Numbered from the stretch's first letter, positions 28,147-41,758 are shown. The stretch is 64,000 nucleotides of DNA from Schlesneria paludicola DSM 18645 (GCF_000255655.1 NZ_JH636435.1:2674570-2738569); one strand, 5' to 3'. The notes: generated by a model from the sequence alone, not told the origin. Numbers and translations are program-made.

Positions 28147-29201
28147 CGTCGTCCTTTGCGAGCCCTAATGGCTCTCTGAAACAGGTCATAGGCTGTTACA
28201 TACTGCAACAGGGAAGACTCCCGCCAAATCAGCGACTTCAAAACCGCGGCATCGAGAGCGCCAAGAAACCATCCCGACGGCTTCTTGTTTCTCGAGAGCA
28301 AACGGACCTGACGGTTGCCGAGGAGCGTCACCGGGTTTGACTGACTTGGACGCGGCAAGAGAGGACTCAGGACAGCGGGCAAGCAAGAATACGGTGTGCG
28401 AAGTGGCGATCATCTTCCTACCCCGGCAAGCCCCTGCCCGCCGGAGTGAGAAGTGTTATTGCACGTTAGATCAAAAAAGAAAACGCTGATTCTTCGGTTT
28501 TTGCCAGAAAAACGGGAGCATTCTCCAAGTTTTTCTCTGCCGTGATTCGACGTAACCTCGCGGCAAATCCGCCGCGGAACGTGGCCAAGATCAAGACCTT
28601 TCAGGATTGCAATATCAAATTCACTCCGCCACTGACAACAACGCTCACAACCACTCAAACACACTCTTCGCACTAACCTGAAGTCAGATATCAATTAACG
28701 CTTGCGCTTCCTGAATTGCCCCAGACACCGATTCAGTTGCATTTAAGGTCCAGGTGGTGAACAGACCGGCGAGCAAACCCGCCCGCCAGCGCAATCTCGA
28801 ACGGTTTGGCGCGGAATTCAACGCATCGAAAACCAGGAGACTTTCTCCGTAAAAATTCTGACAGATTGTCATTCGCGGAAATCCCGACCAGAAATCCGTG
28901 ACATTAGATACCTGGCTTGGCTGACGTTTCAAACCGCGTCCCGAACCATTCATACCTCGCGGACAACCTCGCAAACGTGGTCCAAAGTCAGTCGACGACG
29001 CGTTCTGACACACAGGTACTGGCGATTGCAGAGTGACACTTGAAGTTCGACGAGTTGGACGGTAAGTTCCGGCCTCGTCAACGAGCGGTCGCTTGAGCGC
29101 TGATTGTTCGCGCAGAGTTGTCGCCGCCGAGTCGGCTCGATTTCGAGCGGGCTAATTCCAAGTCAGTGGCCGCAGTTGCGGCCGGTTTTGAGGGACTTCA
29201 C
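28147..29201. other. Long gene-free region between RRM and ppdK
   Basis: About 1050 bases upstream of two divergent genes. The few open frames have no start sites or composition that I trust. It should hold both promoters and possibly a long 5' leader of the RRM gene, as cold-shock-type genes often have; I could not recognise a riboswitch or known RNA. Confidence 0.4.
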
Positions 29202-31940
<2,739 letters not shown>

Positions 31941-32006
31941 TCGTCATTCGGTCGACCTTCACAGACGGCATCGTCCTTCCGTGAAGACCGAGCTTGGAAA
32001 AATTAG

Positions 32007-32043
32007 ACCCCTCATTCCGAGAAATCGGGATGAGGGGTTTTTC
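32007..32043 (+). terminator. Intrinsic terminator of ppdK
   Basis: Stem ACCCCTCATTCCGA / TCGGGATGAGGGGT (14 bp, one G-T pair) with a 4-base loop and a following TTTTT, 67 bases after the ppdK stop. Confidence 0.9.
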
Positions 32044-32202
32044 GTTGCCTTGGATTTCCAAACCTCGCGAAGAGAACATCGCCAGCGTGCCCGTCGTAGC
32101 GGGACGATGTGATCTGTTGTCGATGGAGTGTGCGACTCGATTCCAATCGGTATCCTGCTGTCACCGTTCCGTCGTTCTTGAACTACTTCGAAGTCATACT
32201 TC

Positions 32203-33207
32203 ATGTCGAATGACGCGTTATTCAACGAAGGCCTACCGCGCATCACCCAGGCAGACACTGCTACGGCGCAGTCTCGATCCGATTTGGTTGAGACGCGTTT
32301 GCGTGAACTGAAACTGACGTTGAATGATCAGATCGCATATCAGCTCGACAGCCTGTTTCCGAAGGTTACAGGTTGGGGTGCAAAGGGTGAGATCAAGCGG
32401 CGGCATAAGCTGATCAGGCTGGTGGAACCGACGCTCGTCAAAATGTTGTTCGATGACGAAGAAGTTCTTTACGTCGCCAAGGGCGTACAATACACGCTCG
32501 CTGAAAACTATTTGTTCGGGGCGTTCGCCGCGCTCATGAATCAATCCGTGCTCGTTCTCACCAATGCCCGCCTGCTCATGATGCGATCGAATAGCAGCGG
32601 TAAACCGTCCGAGATGTTCTGGGTGATCTACTACAGCGAGATCCTAGAATTCAAAGCGAACTGGACCGGCGGTTTGAATCTGAAACTGCACGACCAGAAG
32701 AAATTGAAGTTCACAGGGTTCCCCAAAATCGACCGTCAGTCGATTCCGGTGATATTTCAACAAGCGTTCCAGAACTATCGCCGCCTGGAATTCACGCCGC
32801 ACACGTCGCAATCACGCGAGACGCTTTGCTGCCGCTGCTTTCACGTGATTCACAAAGGCGAGTTTTTTTGCGAGCACTGCGGGGCCGAATACTGGCGGCC
32901 GCGCGATCTTGCCCTGCGCAGCCTGATCTTCCCTTCGTGGGGCGATGTGTGCATGAAGCACTATGGACTGGCGCTCGTCAAACTGTTTGGCTACGTGGCC
33001 ACTTGGATCGTCGCGGCCATCAAGCTCACCAGACACGATCCCCTTGAAGGATTTCTCGTTGTCGGATTCATCTTCCTGATTGAACACCCGATTGATGCCA
33101 TCCTCACCTACAACATCGCCAGCAAAGGCTTGAATCATCGCCGTGACCACGATCTCGAACCGATGGACGATCCCTCCCATGACGCAGAATCAGAGGAAGA
33201 GGAATGA
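32203..33207 (+). CDS. Membrane protein with PH-like domain and zinc ribbon, unknown function
   Basis: A 334-residue protein. Residues about 75-190 look like a bacterial PH-like domain (LFDDEEVLYVAKGVQYTL, LVLTNARLLMM, IYYSEILEFKA), which in other proteins binds lipids or proteins. A zinc-ribbon-like pair of cysteine knuckles follows (CCRC at 209-212, CEHC at 223-226). Two hydrophobic stretches near 260-310 suggest a membrane anchor, and the C-terminus is very acidic. I do not know a function. Single gene, converging on the acyltransferase. Confidence 0.7.
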   Translation: MSNDALFNEGLPRITQADTATAQSRSDLVETRLRELKLTLNDQIAYQLDSLFPKVTGWGAKGEIKRRHKLIRLVEPTLVKMLFDDEEVLYVAKGVQYTLAENYLFGAFAALMNQSVLVLTNARLLMMRSNSSGKPSEMFWVIYYSEILEFKANWTGGLNLKLHDQKKLKFTGFPKIDRQSIPVIFQQAFQNYRRLEFTPHTSQSRETLCCRCFHVIHKGEFFCEHCGAEYWRPRDLALRSLIFPSWGDVCMKHYGLALVKLFGYVATWIVAAIKLTRHDPLEGFLVVGFIFLIEHPIDAILTYNIASKGLNHRRDHDLEPMDDPSHDAESEEEE

Positions 33208-33279
33208 TTTGCGCGTCACGTGAAGCGGGCGTCACAACTCGATTTCACGGTGTGCGGCCCACTACGGTTCGTGGTGAGA

Positions 33280-34467
33280 TTACTTGGCGATGCGATCCTT
33301 CAGGCGATTGAACGGTTGCTCAATCAACCAGAACGAAAGAAATGCCGCAGCAAAAGCAAAGGCAATGTTCTGGGGGAATTCGTGAATCCAGCCCGGATGA
33401 CGTGGATGAATGAAAAGCTGTTGCCACAGATAGATGCTGTAAGACCCCAAGCCGATGACACGCAAGACGGGGTTACTGAGAATCTTCCGGCCAATCACTT
33501 GCGAACGGATCATGCCCCACATGAGCAAAGCCAGGCACAGGCCATTCACGGTATATGCCACGCAGAGTGTGTATTTGGATGATCGGGTCAGGGCGATCGA
33601 AACACACAGGACGACAAACAACAGCCACAGTTTCGGCGAAGTGGTCAATCGATCAAGAACGCTGCGACCATTCGTCGAACGGCAATAAAGTGCCATCAAG
33701 CTGCCGATGGTGATGGTGTCGAGCCGGGTAATTGTCCAGCTCTCGGCCATCACGGTGCAAATCGCCACGTCTGGCCAGCCCGAGTCTGCGGGCAAAACAT
33801 ATTTCGATAGGCCAAACGCAATCCCGCATCGAATCAGCCAGCAGACGACCAGACATCCCACACCCGCCCGCCAAGCGGCTTTCACTCCGCCAGCGTACAG
33901 GACGAAGGGCCAGAGCAGATAGAAATGCTCTTCAACCGAGAGCGACCACGAATGCCCCAGTTCCCAACTCGGGTGATACAGGAAATTGGTGGTGTAAGTC
34001 AGTGCCCCGATCCAGTCGCGCCTTTGCAACTGGAAGTACCCAACGTATTGGCAGATCGCAACCACCGCCAGCAAACAGACGTACGCGGGAATGATCCGTA
34101 GCGTACGCCGCAGATAGAACCGTTTCAGTTGCACATGCCCGTCGCGTTCCAGTTCACGAACAAGCAAGGTGGTGATCAGGAAACCACTCAGAATAAAGAA
34201 GATGTCGACGCCGATAGCGCCTTCAAGAAACAGCTTTTTGGCGACAGGCCAATCGGGAAAGCCGACCGTCTGATACGCATGCACCATCAAAACAAGCAAC
34301 ACCGCAATCGCCCGCAGACCATCCAATCCGGGAATTTGCCCACGATCCAGCCATTGCGGCCTCGATGAATCGAGTGCGGTAGGCCCGACCGATGACTCAA
34401 CCGGAACACATGTCTCGAGACATGCGGCAGCGCTGTGCGTCGTGATCGGAGATGTTTCGTGGGCCAT
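33280..34467 (-). CDS. Acyltransferase 3 family membrane protein
   Basis: A multi-pass membrane acyltransferase of the OafA/YrhL type, which transfers acetyl or other acyl groups to cell-surface sugars. Features: GLDGLRAIAVLLVLMVH at the first helix (His of the active site), GVDIFFILSGFLIT, RRTLRIIPAYV and HSWSLSVEEHFYLLWP, with about ten helices and a basic C-terminal end. The start is uncertain: I give the ATG at 34467; in-frame ATGs at 34530 and 34572 and an open frame to 34617 would add up to 50 residues before the first helix, and none has a clear ribosome binding site. No C-terminal SGNH domain. Confidence 0.85.
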   Translation of the reverse strand: MAHETSPITTHSAAACLETCVPVESSVGPTALDSSRPQWLDRGQIPGLDGLRAIAVLLVLMVHAYQTVGFPDWPVAKKLFLEGAIGVDIFFILSGFLITTLLVRELERDGHVQLKRFYLRRTLRIIPAYVCLLAVVAICQYVGYFQLQRRDWIGALTYTTNFLYHPSWELGHSWSLSVEEHFYLLWPFVLYAGGVKAAWRAGVGCLVVCWLIRCGIAFGLSKYVLPADSGWPDVAICTVMAESWTITRLDTITIGSLMALYCRSTNGRSVLDRLTTSPKLWLLFVVLCVSIALTRSSKYTLCVAYTVNGLCLALLMWGMIRSQVIGRKILSNPVLRVIGLGSYSIYLWQQLFIHPRHPGWIHEFPQNIAFAFAAAFLSFWLIEQPFNRLKDRIAK

Positions 34468-34985
34468 AAAAGGGCTCTGGCAGTCCGATGGAAGTTTGGG
34501 GGACGGTCCCCTCGGCGTGATGATTTGCATGTCGTTGTCAAAGCGTGGTAGGACCAGTTCCCCTGTCTCCATCAGACAGAATGGATGACGAGCAGCCCGC
34601 GTCACGCGGCCGGCCACGCCACGCGTTGGATGCTCGCCACAACTTTACAGCGCGATTTTGCAAGAACGGCAAGAAACATCGACTTCTCAGCACATCTCCG
34701 TGGGATTCCGTCAAATGGCACGGACGATCGTGATTGTTCGTGCCGTTCTCGTCCTGCATCCCTGTTGCGAGTTTGCCACATCATGTTGCCTTTCGGCATC
34801 ATGAATTCTGCGCCTCATCCGCCCGCCAGTTTTATCTGAGCTTCTAACAAAGGAAATGCTCTCGTCGAGCGGCGGTTTCTTTGAATCGCCGCTTAAAATC
34901 AAAGACACCAAGCCCTGACGCGGTTTCGAAACTCAGAGCGCACACGGCGGGGCGAGCGATCTGCCCGTCCAGAGTCGCGGTGCGA
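34468..34985. other. Intergenic region between acyltransferase and HlyD genes
   Basis: About 520 bases. Part may encode an N-terminal extension of the acyltransferase. Otherwise I see no gene, terminator or repeat. Confidence 0.35.
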
Positions 34986-37154
34986 CTACCACCAGCAGTA
35001 CTTCTGGATGAATTCAATCACATCCCCGAACAGGACGTCGCCCAAGTAAGACTGTCCACAACCGATACGCGCTCGGACCTGCGCACCAATGGTACACGCA
35101 GGAAGCTTGCTGGTATCAAGAGCGGCACGGGCCTCCAGAACACTTCCATCGGACTCTGCTGTGACGGTTCGCGTTGACAGGGATTTCAGCTTGGCCTCGT
35201 AACTTTGCTCGGGGCTGGTTAACAGTCGATATTCAATGTCAAGATTCGGCGAGAGCACCTGCTGCGCCTTCAGGATTCGTCCGACGCGATGTTCGGCGAT
35301 TTCCAGTTCAAGCTGCCAGTCGCCAGTTTCATCCATGACTTCGAGCAGCACATCGCCGCGTTTAACGGGCCGATTCTGCAAGAGCTGCTTCAACTGAAAC
35401 GTCGTGACCACCCCCGCAATGGGGGCACGTACCGTCAGCCGATCACGGCGTTTCTTGAGGATCTCGTATTGCAGCCGAGCCCCCTCGAGCTCGACCTGAG
35501 TTTCAACGCTTTTCCCCTTCATTCTCAGTTTTTCTTCGGTCTTATTATTCTTGTCGGCGTCGTCGTACTGAGCTTTCAAAGTGATCAGAAACTTTTGTTT
35601 CTCTTCGACTTCGCTCTTCGTTTTCACGATCTCCGCTTCCAGCTCATCATTTCTCAGTTGAAGCAGGGGCTGTCCTTCAACAACACGCTCGTCGTCTCCG
35701 ACCAGCAACTCCATGACGATCCCATCCCATGGCGCGAACACTTCGCGCTGGATGATCGGCATCAGTTGCCCTTTGGCGTCAACGCGGTATTCCCAGGGAA
35801 CAAGCACCATCGCCGCACCTGCGCCAGCCAGCGCAATCAGGCTGACGATGGCAATTGCCAGCCGGCGCCCCCGTAACCACTCGAAGAATCCGCCGAGCGT
35901 TCGCCATAGCGGCAAGAGAAAGATCGAACTGTGTGAGCGGGCATTGAACGTCGCGGCCGCAATATGATCGGTGACGGAATCAAGCGTGCTTTTCAATTCG
36001 GGAGTCGGCTCACTGCTCGACATCCGCTCGATAATCAAGGCGCCAATGGTCTTGCGAGGCCGCTGAGTGGATCTGGCCGACTCCGAGGCTTCGTCCGGTT
36101 TGACGAGGCGTTCAGGTTGCAAGAGCGGAACGATTAACAGGAACCGTGCCCCTGACTCTTGGATGAACTCCGCCAGCGGTTCTTCCAGTTCCTTCGGGAC
36201 GGCATTCAGCGTGCCGTCGTACCGGAAGGGCTCACCCGCCGAAATGACCTTACGTGTCAGAGTCCGCAGGGTCCGGATCAAGTTCCCTCGTGGATGCACT
36301 GATTCTTGGCCGCTGACCGCTTTGATCACCGCCATCCGCCCGCGATTCAGCGCCAGACTCACGCGATCGACACCAAACAGGATTCGCCCGTCATTGACCG
36401 CGACGTTGGCCACTTCATTCAAATCCAGGCTGCGCTGGATCGACAACAGAAAGTCAAGCACCGCGCGCGAGTTCATTCCCGCGCGTGGCGAGCTTGGGGC
36501 CACCGCGGATGCGAGCGCAATCTGCGATGCCGCTGTCGGCTGATGAGGCATCGACAGTGACGGTTCTGCAGCCAGCGCAACGCGCCCCAGGTCGGGTTGG
36601 GCTTCGGGTAGCAGTGCTTCAAGCGTCGGCACTTCGGTGAGATCAAGGGTCGGGGGTGATGCTGACGAGGGTGCATCCGGCGAATCGGGTTCGAAACCGA
36701 GATCGGCAGGGGGCGTTGCCGCTCGAGCAAACTGGCGGGCCAGTTCTCGACAACGCATATCAATGTGGCGCATCACTCCCAACCGCTGTTGCTGCGGGAG
36801 ATTGGGACGTTCTCCAACAAGGATGACACCCGGCGATGCATTCGGAATCAGCAGGGGGACCACGAACAAGGTCGCGTGCCCGAAGGACTTCGGCTCAATT
36901 AGTCCCTCGGTATCAAATGTCTGCGCCCGTCCCTGTCGCAAGGTGTCTGCCAGAATCTGTTGCAGAAACTTCTTACCTTCAACGCCTTCAAACAACTGAC
37001 AATCGTCCAGACCAATCGTCAGAACGGGATTGAGCACCCCCTGGCGCTCCACCCAGATCGCACCGATGTTCGAACCAATCTCGTTGATAATCCGACAGAG
37101 AAACTCCGCCGCATTCAACGGACCTTCATTCGGTTCACCTTCGCCACGCGACAT
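34986..37154 (-). CDS. GAF-domain HlyD-type membrane fusion/adaptor protein
   Basis: A 722-residue protein. Two GAF-like sensor regions (about 15-145 and 230-405) lie in the cytoplasmic N-terminal half, joined by a Pro/Ala-rich linker; a membrane helix follows (431-453), then a HlyD-type periplasmic part: lipoyl half-motif around EVFAPWDGIVMELLVGDDE, a coiled coil (about 505-560) and a second lipoyl/beta-barrel part. Such proteins link an inner-membrane exporter or M50-like peptidase to the outer envelope; no such partner is adjacent. The ATG at 37154 has AAGG at 8 bases. Sensor-plus-adaptor architecture is typical of planctomycetes. Confidence 0.8.
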   Translation of the reverse strand: MSRGEGEPNEGPLNAAEFLCRIINEIGSNIGAIWVERQGVLNPVLTIGLDDCQLFEGVEGKKFLQQILADTLRQGRAQTFDTEGLIEPKSFGHATLFVVPLLIPNASPGVILVGERPNLPQQQRLGVMRHIDMRCRELARQFARAATPPADLGFEPDSPDAPSSASPPTLDLTEVPTLEALLPEAQPDLGRVALAAEPSLSMPHQPTAASQIALASAVAPSSPRAGMNSRAVLDFLLSIQRSLDLNEVANVAVNDGRILFGVDRVSLALNRGRMAVIKAVSGQESVHPRGNLIRTLRTLTRKVISAGEPFRYDGTLNAVPKELEEPLAEFIQESGARFLLIVPLLQPERLVKPDEASESARSTQRPRKTIGALIIERMSSSEPTPELKSTLDSVTDHIAAATFNARSHSSIFLLPLWRTLGGFFEWLRGRRLAIAIVSLIALAGAGAAMVLVPWEYRVDAKGQLMPIIQREVFAPWDGIVMELLVGDDERVVEGQPLLQLRNDELEAEIVKTKSEVEEKQKFLITLKAQYDDADKNNKTEEKLRMKGKSVETQVELEGARLQYEILKKRRDRLTVRAPIAGVVTTFQLKQLLQNRPVKRGDVLLEVMDETGDWQLELEIAEHRVGRILKAQQVLSPNLDIEYRLLTSPEQSYEAKLKSLSTRTVTAESDGSVLEARAALDTSKLPACTIGAQVRARIGCGQSYLGDVLFGDVIEFIQKYCWW

Positions 37155-37408
37155 CAGGTAGGCCTTGAGGAAACAGCTTTGGATGGAATCGGAAGAGTAT
37201 CGTTTCTATCGATCAATTTCGGCAAGACCAACGCTTACGAACTTGAGAGACACCACTAAGATTTGAACCGCAAACCCTGTCAGAAACGCCTGATCACCCT
37301 AGATTGACGATCTCGTCCGAGTGTGTCGGGCATGATACACATCCCAAGCCCCGAACAGCACGGTTTGGAGGGTCTGCTGCACATCCCGAAACGGGGCAAC
37401 ACGCCCGA

Positions 37409-39193
37409 TCAGTCGCCATTAATATTTGGTTGCTGGGGCAGGGCCAATTCTTTGGTCAGTTGTTTCACAAGCTCATCCGCGACACGTGCGGGAATGATCC
37501 GTTTGGCAAGCAGCACGCGCTTCCCGTCGTTCAGTTCGCAAAAGAGATCGACTGCGGCCACATTCCCCGCCGAACCGGCAAATTTCGTCGCGAATTTCCG
37601 GATCATCCCAGAGTCGAATTGACGATCGGCCCCAATAAAAAATGCCCCTGACCGAACCGTCAGCCCATCCGAAGTCACGTCGATCTCGCTTCGAAAGCAT
37701 AAGAGATCCATCACCGCATATATCAGATTGAAACCGAACAATCCGGCGACATACGGCCATGCCGCGTGCCAGTACAGATAGCTGAGCACGACCAGCACAA
37801 GGGAAAAAATCGCTTGAAGGAACATCATGCATGCTGCAAATCCAAGATTCCGTGACCGCGGAAAAATGAATCGATGGCCGCCTTCCGGAAGGGGCTCAAC
37901 AGTCAGTTTCGCAGACTTCAACCAGGCCATCGACTCGACGGGAGCCGCATACTGGGCCATCGCGGTTTGATCCGGCTTGGCGTCTCGACGACTACGATCC
38001 GTTCGAAACACGGGCACCACAAACTCACTGCGATAGTTTGCCCCCGGCGAGATCGAGGTCACCGTCATCGTCCATTTCACCTCGTCATGTTTCGAATCAT
38101 CGTTTGACGAGGGCTGGTCGTAGGGAATCACGAACTGGACGGGAATGGCAATTCCATCCGAGTCGGTCAGCGGGACCACTTTGACAATCGTTTGCTCGTC
38201 ATCCCACAGCACCTTGGACGTCGCCTGATGATCACTATCCGATGACGTGCGTGCCGTTTCAGTGCAGGTGAGCTGTATCCGGAATCCCTCGTCAGACTCG
38301 ACAGATCGTTCCGTCCTCACGACGCCCGTCAGGCATCCACCGACGACACCTGGCACCGAAGCCATCTGAAAGATCGAATCGCCGTACCGTTGCCAACGCA
38401 GCCAGCGCCTTAGCCCAGACCGCAAGATTAGCAATCCAATCCCTAGAGGAAGGAATCCGACAGCCGCCCACGCATCCCCGCCGTGAATCAGCTCCCGAAC
38501 GCCAATGATCGCGCCGGGCAGACCAACGATCAGTGGCACAAACGCGCCAGTGACGAGAACCTGCGACGCACGACGATCAGAATGCCTGATTTCCCCCGCG
38601 TTCCAATCCGCGCGTCTGGCCCACGCAGGCCCCTGTGAGTCGTGCGATGTCCACTGTTCGTCCCTCCAACTCGCCACAACGACACTGATCAATCCCAACC
38701 CGATTGCCGTGAATAACAGGCCCATCCAGGTCTGCATGGCAACCATCCAGAACTGACTGTCTTTGAACAGAATCGCCTGAGTGGGATCATGAGGATCGAC
38801 GAAGCAAGGGAACGGCTTCTGCGCCGCGCGATGCTCGTCTAAGATCGCGTAGATTCGCTCGTGAAACGACTTCTGACTGTCGACGGGCTCCCAAACTGAG
38901 ACGCGAGTTCCCACATGATTCTGGCCCGCAAAGTCATATCGATACGTCGCCTTCACCCGATAGAGAATCGCCTCTGACCCCGGTTCTTCAAGCAGATCCG
39001 CCGACACGATGGTGCACGGAGTCTCTTTCCAGAATTGAACACGCAGATCTTTGACTCCGGACTGCAAGACCTGAAAATCGCATAGTATCCCCACTGCGGC
39101 GAATGGCAGACCGAACAATGCCAAGAGCAAATAGACAACGACCGAGGATTTCTTTGTGGCGGTCGTCTTGGCCGCGGACTTCGTCTCGGGCAT
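37409..39193 (-). CDS. DUF3592 family membrane protein
   Basis: A 594-residue membrane protein from the ATG at 39193 (MPETKSAAKT). Helices are seen near 20-40, 145-165, 210-260 and in the C-terminal third. The extracytoplasmic part between the first two helices (ETPCTIVSADLLEE and YDFAGQNHVGTRVSVW, ending CFVDPHDPTQAIL) is the DUF3592 pattern. The frame is open 86 codons further upstream and contains FRFAVRYRKRGRYVSS, which resembles the DUF3592 strand pattern, so a longer protein is possible. Function unknown; a similar position upstream of the GAF-HlyD gene may be coincidence. Confidence 0.7.
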   Translation of the reverse strand: MPETKSAAKTTATKKSSVVVYLLLALFGLPFAAVGILCDFQVLQSGVKDLRVQFWKETPCTIVSADLLEEPGSEAILYRVKATYRYDFAGQNHVGTRVSVWEPVDSQKSFHERIYAILDEHRAAQKPFPCFVDPHDPTQAILFKDSQFWMVAMQTWMGLLFTAIGLGLISVVVASWRDEQWTSHDSQGPAWARRADWNAGEIRHSDRRASQVLVTGAFVPLIVGLPGAIIGVRELIHGGDAWAAVGFLPLGIGLLILRSGLRRWLRWQRYGDSIFQMASVPGVVGGCLTGVVRTERSVESDEGFRIQLTCTETARTSSDSDHQATSKVLWDDEQTIVKVVPLTDSDGIAIPVQFVIPYDQPSSNDDSKHDEVKWTMTVTSISPGANYRSEFVVPVFRTDRSRRDAKPDQTAMAQYAAPVESMAWLKSAKLTVEPLPEGGHRFIFPRSRNLGFAACMMFLQAIFSLVLVVLSYLYWHAAWPYVAGLFGFNLIYAVMDLLCFRSEIDVTSDGLTVRSGAFFIGADRQFDSGMIRKFATKFAGSAGNVAAVDLFCELNDGKRVLLAKRIIPARVADELVKQLTKELALPQQPNINGD

Positions 39194-39638
39194 GGGCTCG
39201 ATTTCTGCGAAAAGACTGGTGGCGCGGCTTTGGGACGATTGCCCGAAGACAGAACTGACGTAGCGACCCCGCTTGCGATACCTCACGGCGAACCGAAATT
39301 CGCTTACGGGCGGATCTTCGTTCGAATGAAACCACGTCTTGGAATACCAATCAGAAACACAATCCACAAGACCCGCGTGCGCGCGGATCTCGGATTGCCA
39401 AGCCGCAAAAAGTGAGTTTGAGGCGGTCCGGGCCGATGCAATCAAAGCCAATAGACTCGCAAAGCCAACTCACTCGATCGTGATCCGCCGATGAACAAAT
39501 TGGAAAAGTTTCCCCCAATTGAATGACGATCGACAAACCGGCTCGTGGCACCGCCAATCGGTCCTGTGAGGTTCGCGAACATCACTCGCTGGTCTGCTCG
39601 CAACGAGTTCATCGACGTGTCAATTCCGCATTGAAGCG
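39194..39638. other. Intergenic region
   Basis: About 445 bases. Its left 260 bases would be coding if the DUF3592 gene uses a start near 39451. I see no other feature. Confidence 0.35.
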
Positions 39639-39926
39639 TCACTCGTCATCCGTGGCCCAGACTCGCAAATCGCCGTCCCCGACGACTTCGATATGAATGG
39701 CGGTCGTGTGAGAACAGATCGCGCTGTCGTCATTCGACATGGCCTCTGCGTGCAAAGGCGTTACCAGCGAACTCGCATGTCCGGGATCACTTGCGGTGCT
39801 GTGATAGACATTCGTGCCTTCCATGCTCGCAATGCGCGCCGTGCCTGTTCGAAATGGTCGATCCAGACCAGCCGACGTCATCAGGATTGGAATAACAGCC
39901 TCCGAAAACTTCACGGGACTGAACAT
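39639..39926 (-). CDS. Small hypothetical protein
   Basis: A 95-residue protein of no family I recognise (starts MFSPVKFSEAVIPILM, ends acidic GDGDLRVWATDDE). Support comes from the start: AAGGAG lies 5 bases before the ATG at 39926, one of the best ribosome binding sites in the window. The frame is open 57 codons upstream but without a comparable site. No signal peptide or membrane segment. Confidence 0.45.
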   Translation of the reverse strand: MFSPVKFSEAVIPILMTSAGLDRPFRTGTARIASMEGTNVYHSTASDPGHASSLVTPLHAEAMSNDDSAICSHTTAIHIEVVGDGDLRVWATDDE

Positions 39927-40606
39927 GATTGCTCCTTGAAACAGAGATCGAAAAGCTCCATCGTTCCGAGAACGACAGGCATGAAGCTGCAGGTCTTTCC
40001 ACTGCGTCAAGCAGAGGGACCTTGACCCGGGTCGCGTCAGCGTTTCAACGTTCAACGAATCCGCTGGCACCTCAATCGCGCAGTGTCGATGACGCACACA
40101 CGGATCGACTCAATCAGCGATCGATTTCCCTTGTCACGCTGATGCTCGTGGCCGCATCACACGTGCGACGCTGGAACCATATCACTTTGATCGACAGCGT
40201 CGAGATGTGGTTGACGGAGTCTGGCTGACTTGTAAGCGAACCAACAGAGAGATCACCCGCACGGCGGTGCGTCCGGTCAATTCTGCGGACAGCCCCACTC
40301 CTCAGCGAGGAATTGAGACGATCTCCTTCGGTTTCGCGAATCGGTGATGCCAACCATCCCCACATGAACGAGTGTCGACGAAAACCGTCTTTCCATTTGG
40401 AAAGAATTGATCCGCAAGCAGAGCAGTAATGCTCGCGTCTTTCCTCGCGCGGGTCTGATCGACGTCTGTCCGGGTACGAGCTTGACGCGCGGACTGGGAG
40501 CAAAATCGCATCAAATCAGGATGACGTGAAAGGTCGGTCATCAGAAATCAGACGGCGGACAAGATCGACATCAAATCATCGAATCGCCTGAGATCGAAGA
40601 CCCTCG
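39927..40606. other. Gene-free stretch upstream of the small hypothetical gene
   Basis: About 680 bases. Several open frames of 80-130 codons overlap each other here on both strands, none with a credible start or recognisable protein, so no gene is called. It may contain decayed coding sequence. Confidence 0.35.
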
Positions 40607-41695
40607 TCAGCGCGTGCCACTGGCCGCTGTCCAGGGAGGCAGAATCGTCGGCTTCGTACAAAGAAACTCGAGTCCATCGCGGAGCTTCCCAGCACTCGTG
40701 AAAAACGGATGAAAGCCTTCGCCGTTAATGCCGTTGCTGTCGTATCGATCGCGTCGAGTCGAGATGGCTTTCCCTTCCCGCAAGGCCCAACCCATCCATC
40801 CCAACCCCGCTTTGCTGAGCATCTCCGTATAGAACTTTGCCACCTCGGCTCGTCGCTGGTCATTGAGGCAACCAGGTATCGTTTCGTTGACAAGCAGGAC
40901 TTTGCGGTGCCTTTGACTGGTGTCCTGATACCGGGCGATCAAGTCGTGAAGCTCTCCCGCAGTGTGGGCATAAGGATGAGCACAAATGACATCACACAGA
41001 GGCGCAAAGACGTCGACGTTCGAGGCACCTCCCACTGTCGCGGTCCCGATGGTGATCGGCTGACGTGCACCACACTCGCGCGCGGTCGCAGCGACTTCGA
41101 GCAGCCACTGATATTCCCGTTTGCACCAGTCTTCATTGAGATTCGCCGCCTGGGGCTCGTTGCACAGATCCCACATCAGGATCCGATGATCCGCCACAAG
41201 AGGTTTAACCAGCGTCCGTACATATTCCAGTTTCGGGCGCCAGTCTCGGGTGAGGTCGTCCAGGTACTGCCCACCATAGTCCCATTGAACATCATGCCAT
41301 CGATTGAACAGACAGGGCATCGTCTTCATCCCTTGTTCGTCGATCGCCTTGACCGCATCAAAGAAATCTCCGGTCACCTTCTCGGGATCTGCCATCCAGG
41401 CCGTAAAGTCGATCCACAATCGAAGACAATTGGCATGGACCGTCGCGGCCAGCGCGACTTCTTCCCGGAACCGAGCCCCATCGTAGCGCCACCACGCCTC
41501 TTCAATGCGAGCCCCCCACGACGGAACGACGGTGAATCCGCGCAACCAGCCATAGTTGGGGTAGACGTGCAGTGATGGTCCGGCTGTTTCCGCGGCAGCA
41601 AGCGGCGGCGACTGCGACACGAATGCCCCCACCAGGGCCGCCGTGCCGATCCGAACCGCGTCACGTCGATTGAGAACAGGAGACACGTCAGTCAT
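40607..41695 (-). CDS. Glycoside hydrolase of cellulase (GH5-like, clan A) type, exported
   Basis: A 362-residue TIM-barrel enzyme behind a Tat-like leader (NRRDAVRIGTAALVGAFV). The acid/base Glu180 sits in WDLCNEPQ at the end of strand 4, and Glu271 in LLVNETIPG is the likely nucleophile at strand 7, the pattern of clan GH-A. HPYAH in between is also typical. Likely cuts a beta-linked polysaccharide outside the cytoplasm; the linkage is unknown. The ATG at 41695 has AAGG at 8 bases. It follows a DUF1501 gene by 63 bases on the same strand, so the two are probably one transcript. Confidence 0.8.
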   Translation of the reverse strand: MTDVSPVLNRRDAVRIGTAALVGAFVSQSPPLAAAETAGPSLHVYPNYGWLRGFTVVPSWGARIEEAWWRYDGARFREEVALAATVHANCLRLWIDFTAWMADPEKVTGDFFDAVKAIDEQGMKTMPCLFNRWHDVQWDYGGQYLDDLTRDWRPKLEYVRTLVKPLVADHRILMWDLCNEPQAANLNEDWCKREYQWLLEVAATARECGARQPITIGTATVGGASNVDVFAPLCDVICAHPYAHTAGELHDLIARYQDTSQRHRKVLLVNETIPGCLNDQRRAEVAKFYTEMLSKAGLGWMGWALREGKAISTRRDRYDSNGINGEGFHPFFTSAGKLRDGLEFLCTKPTILPPWTAASGTR

Positions 41696-41758
41696 CAAAG
41701 GCACCTTACTTATCCGCGATACGAGAACCTGTGGAAACGAAGGGACTGCCACAGTGTG

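Noticed and set aside
39927..40606. Several overlapping frames of 80-130 codons
   Set aside because: No credible start, no domain, overlapping on both strands; left unannotated.
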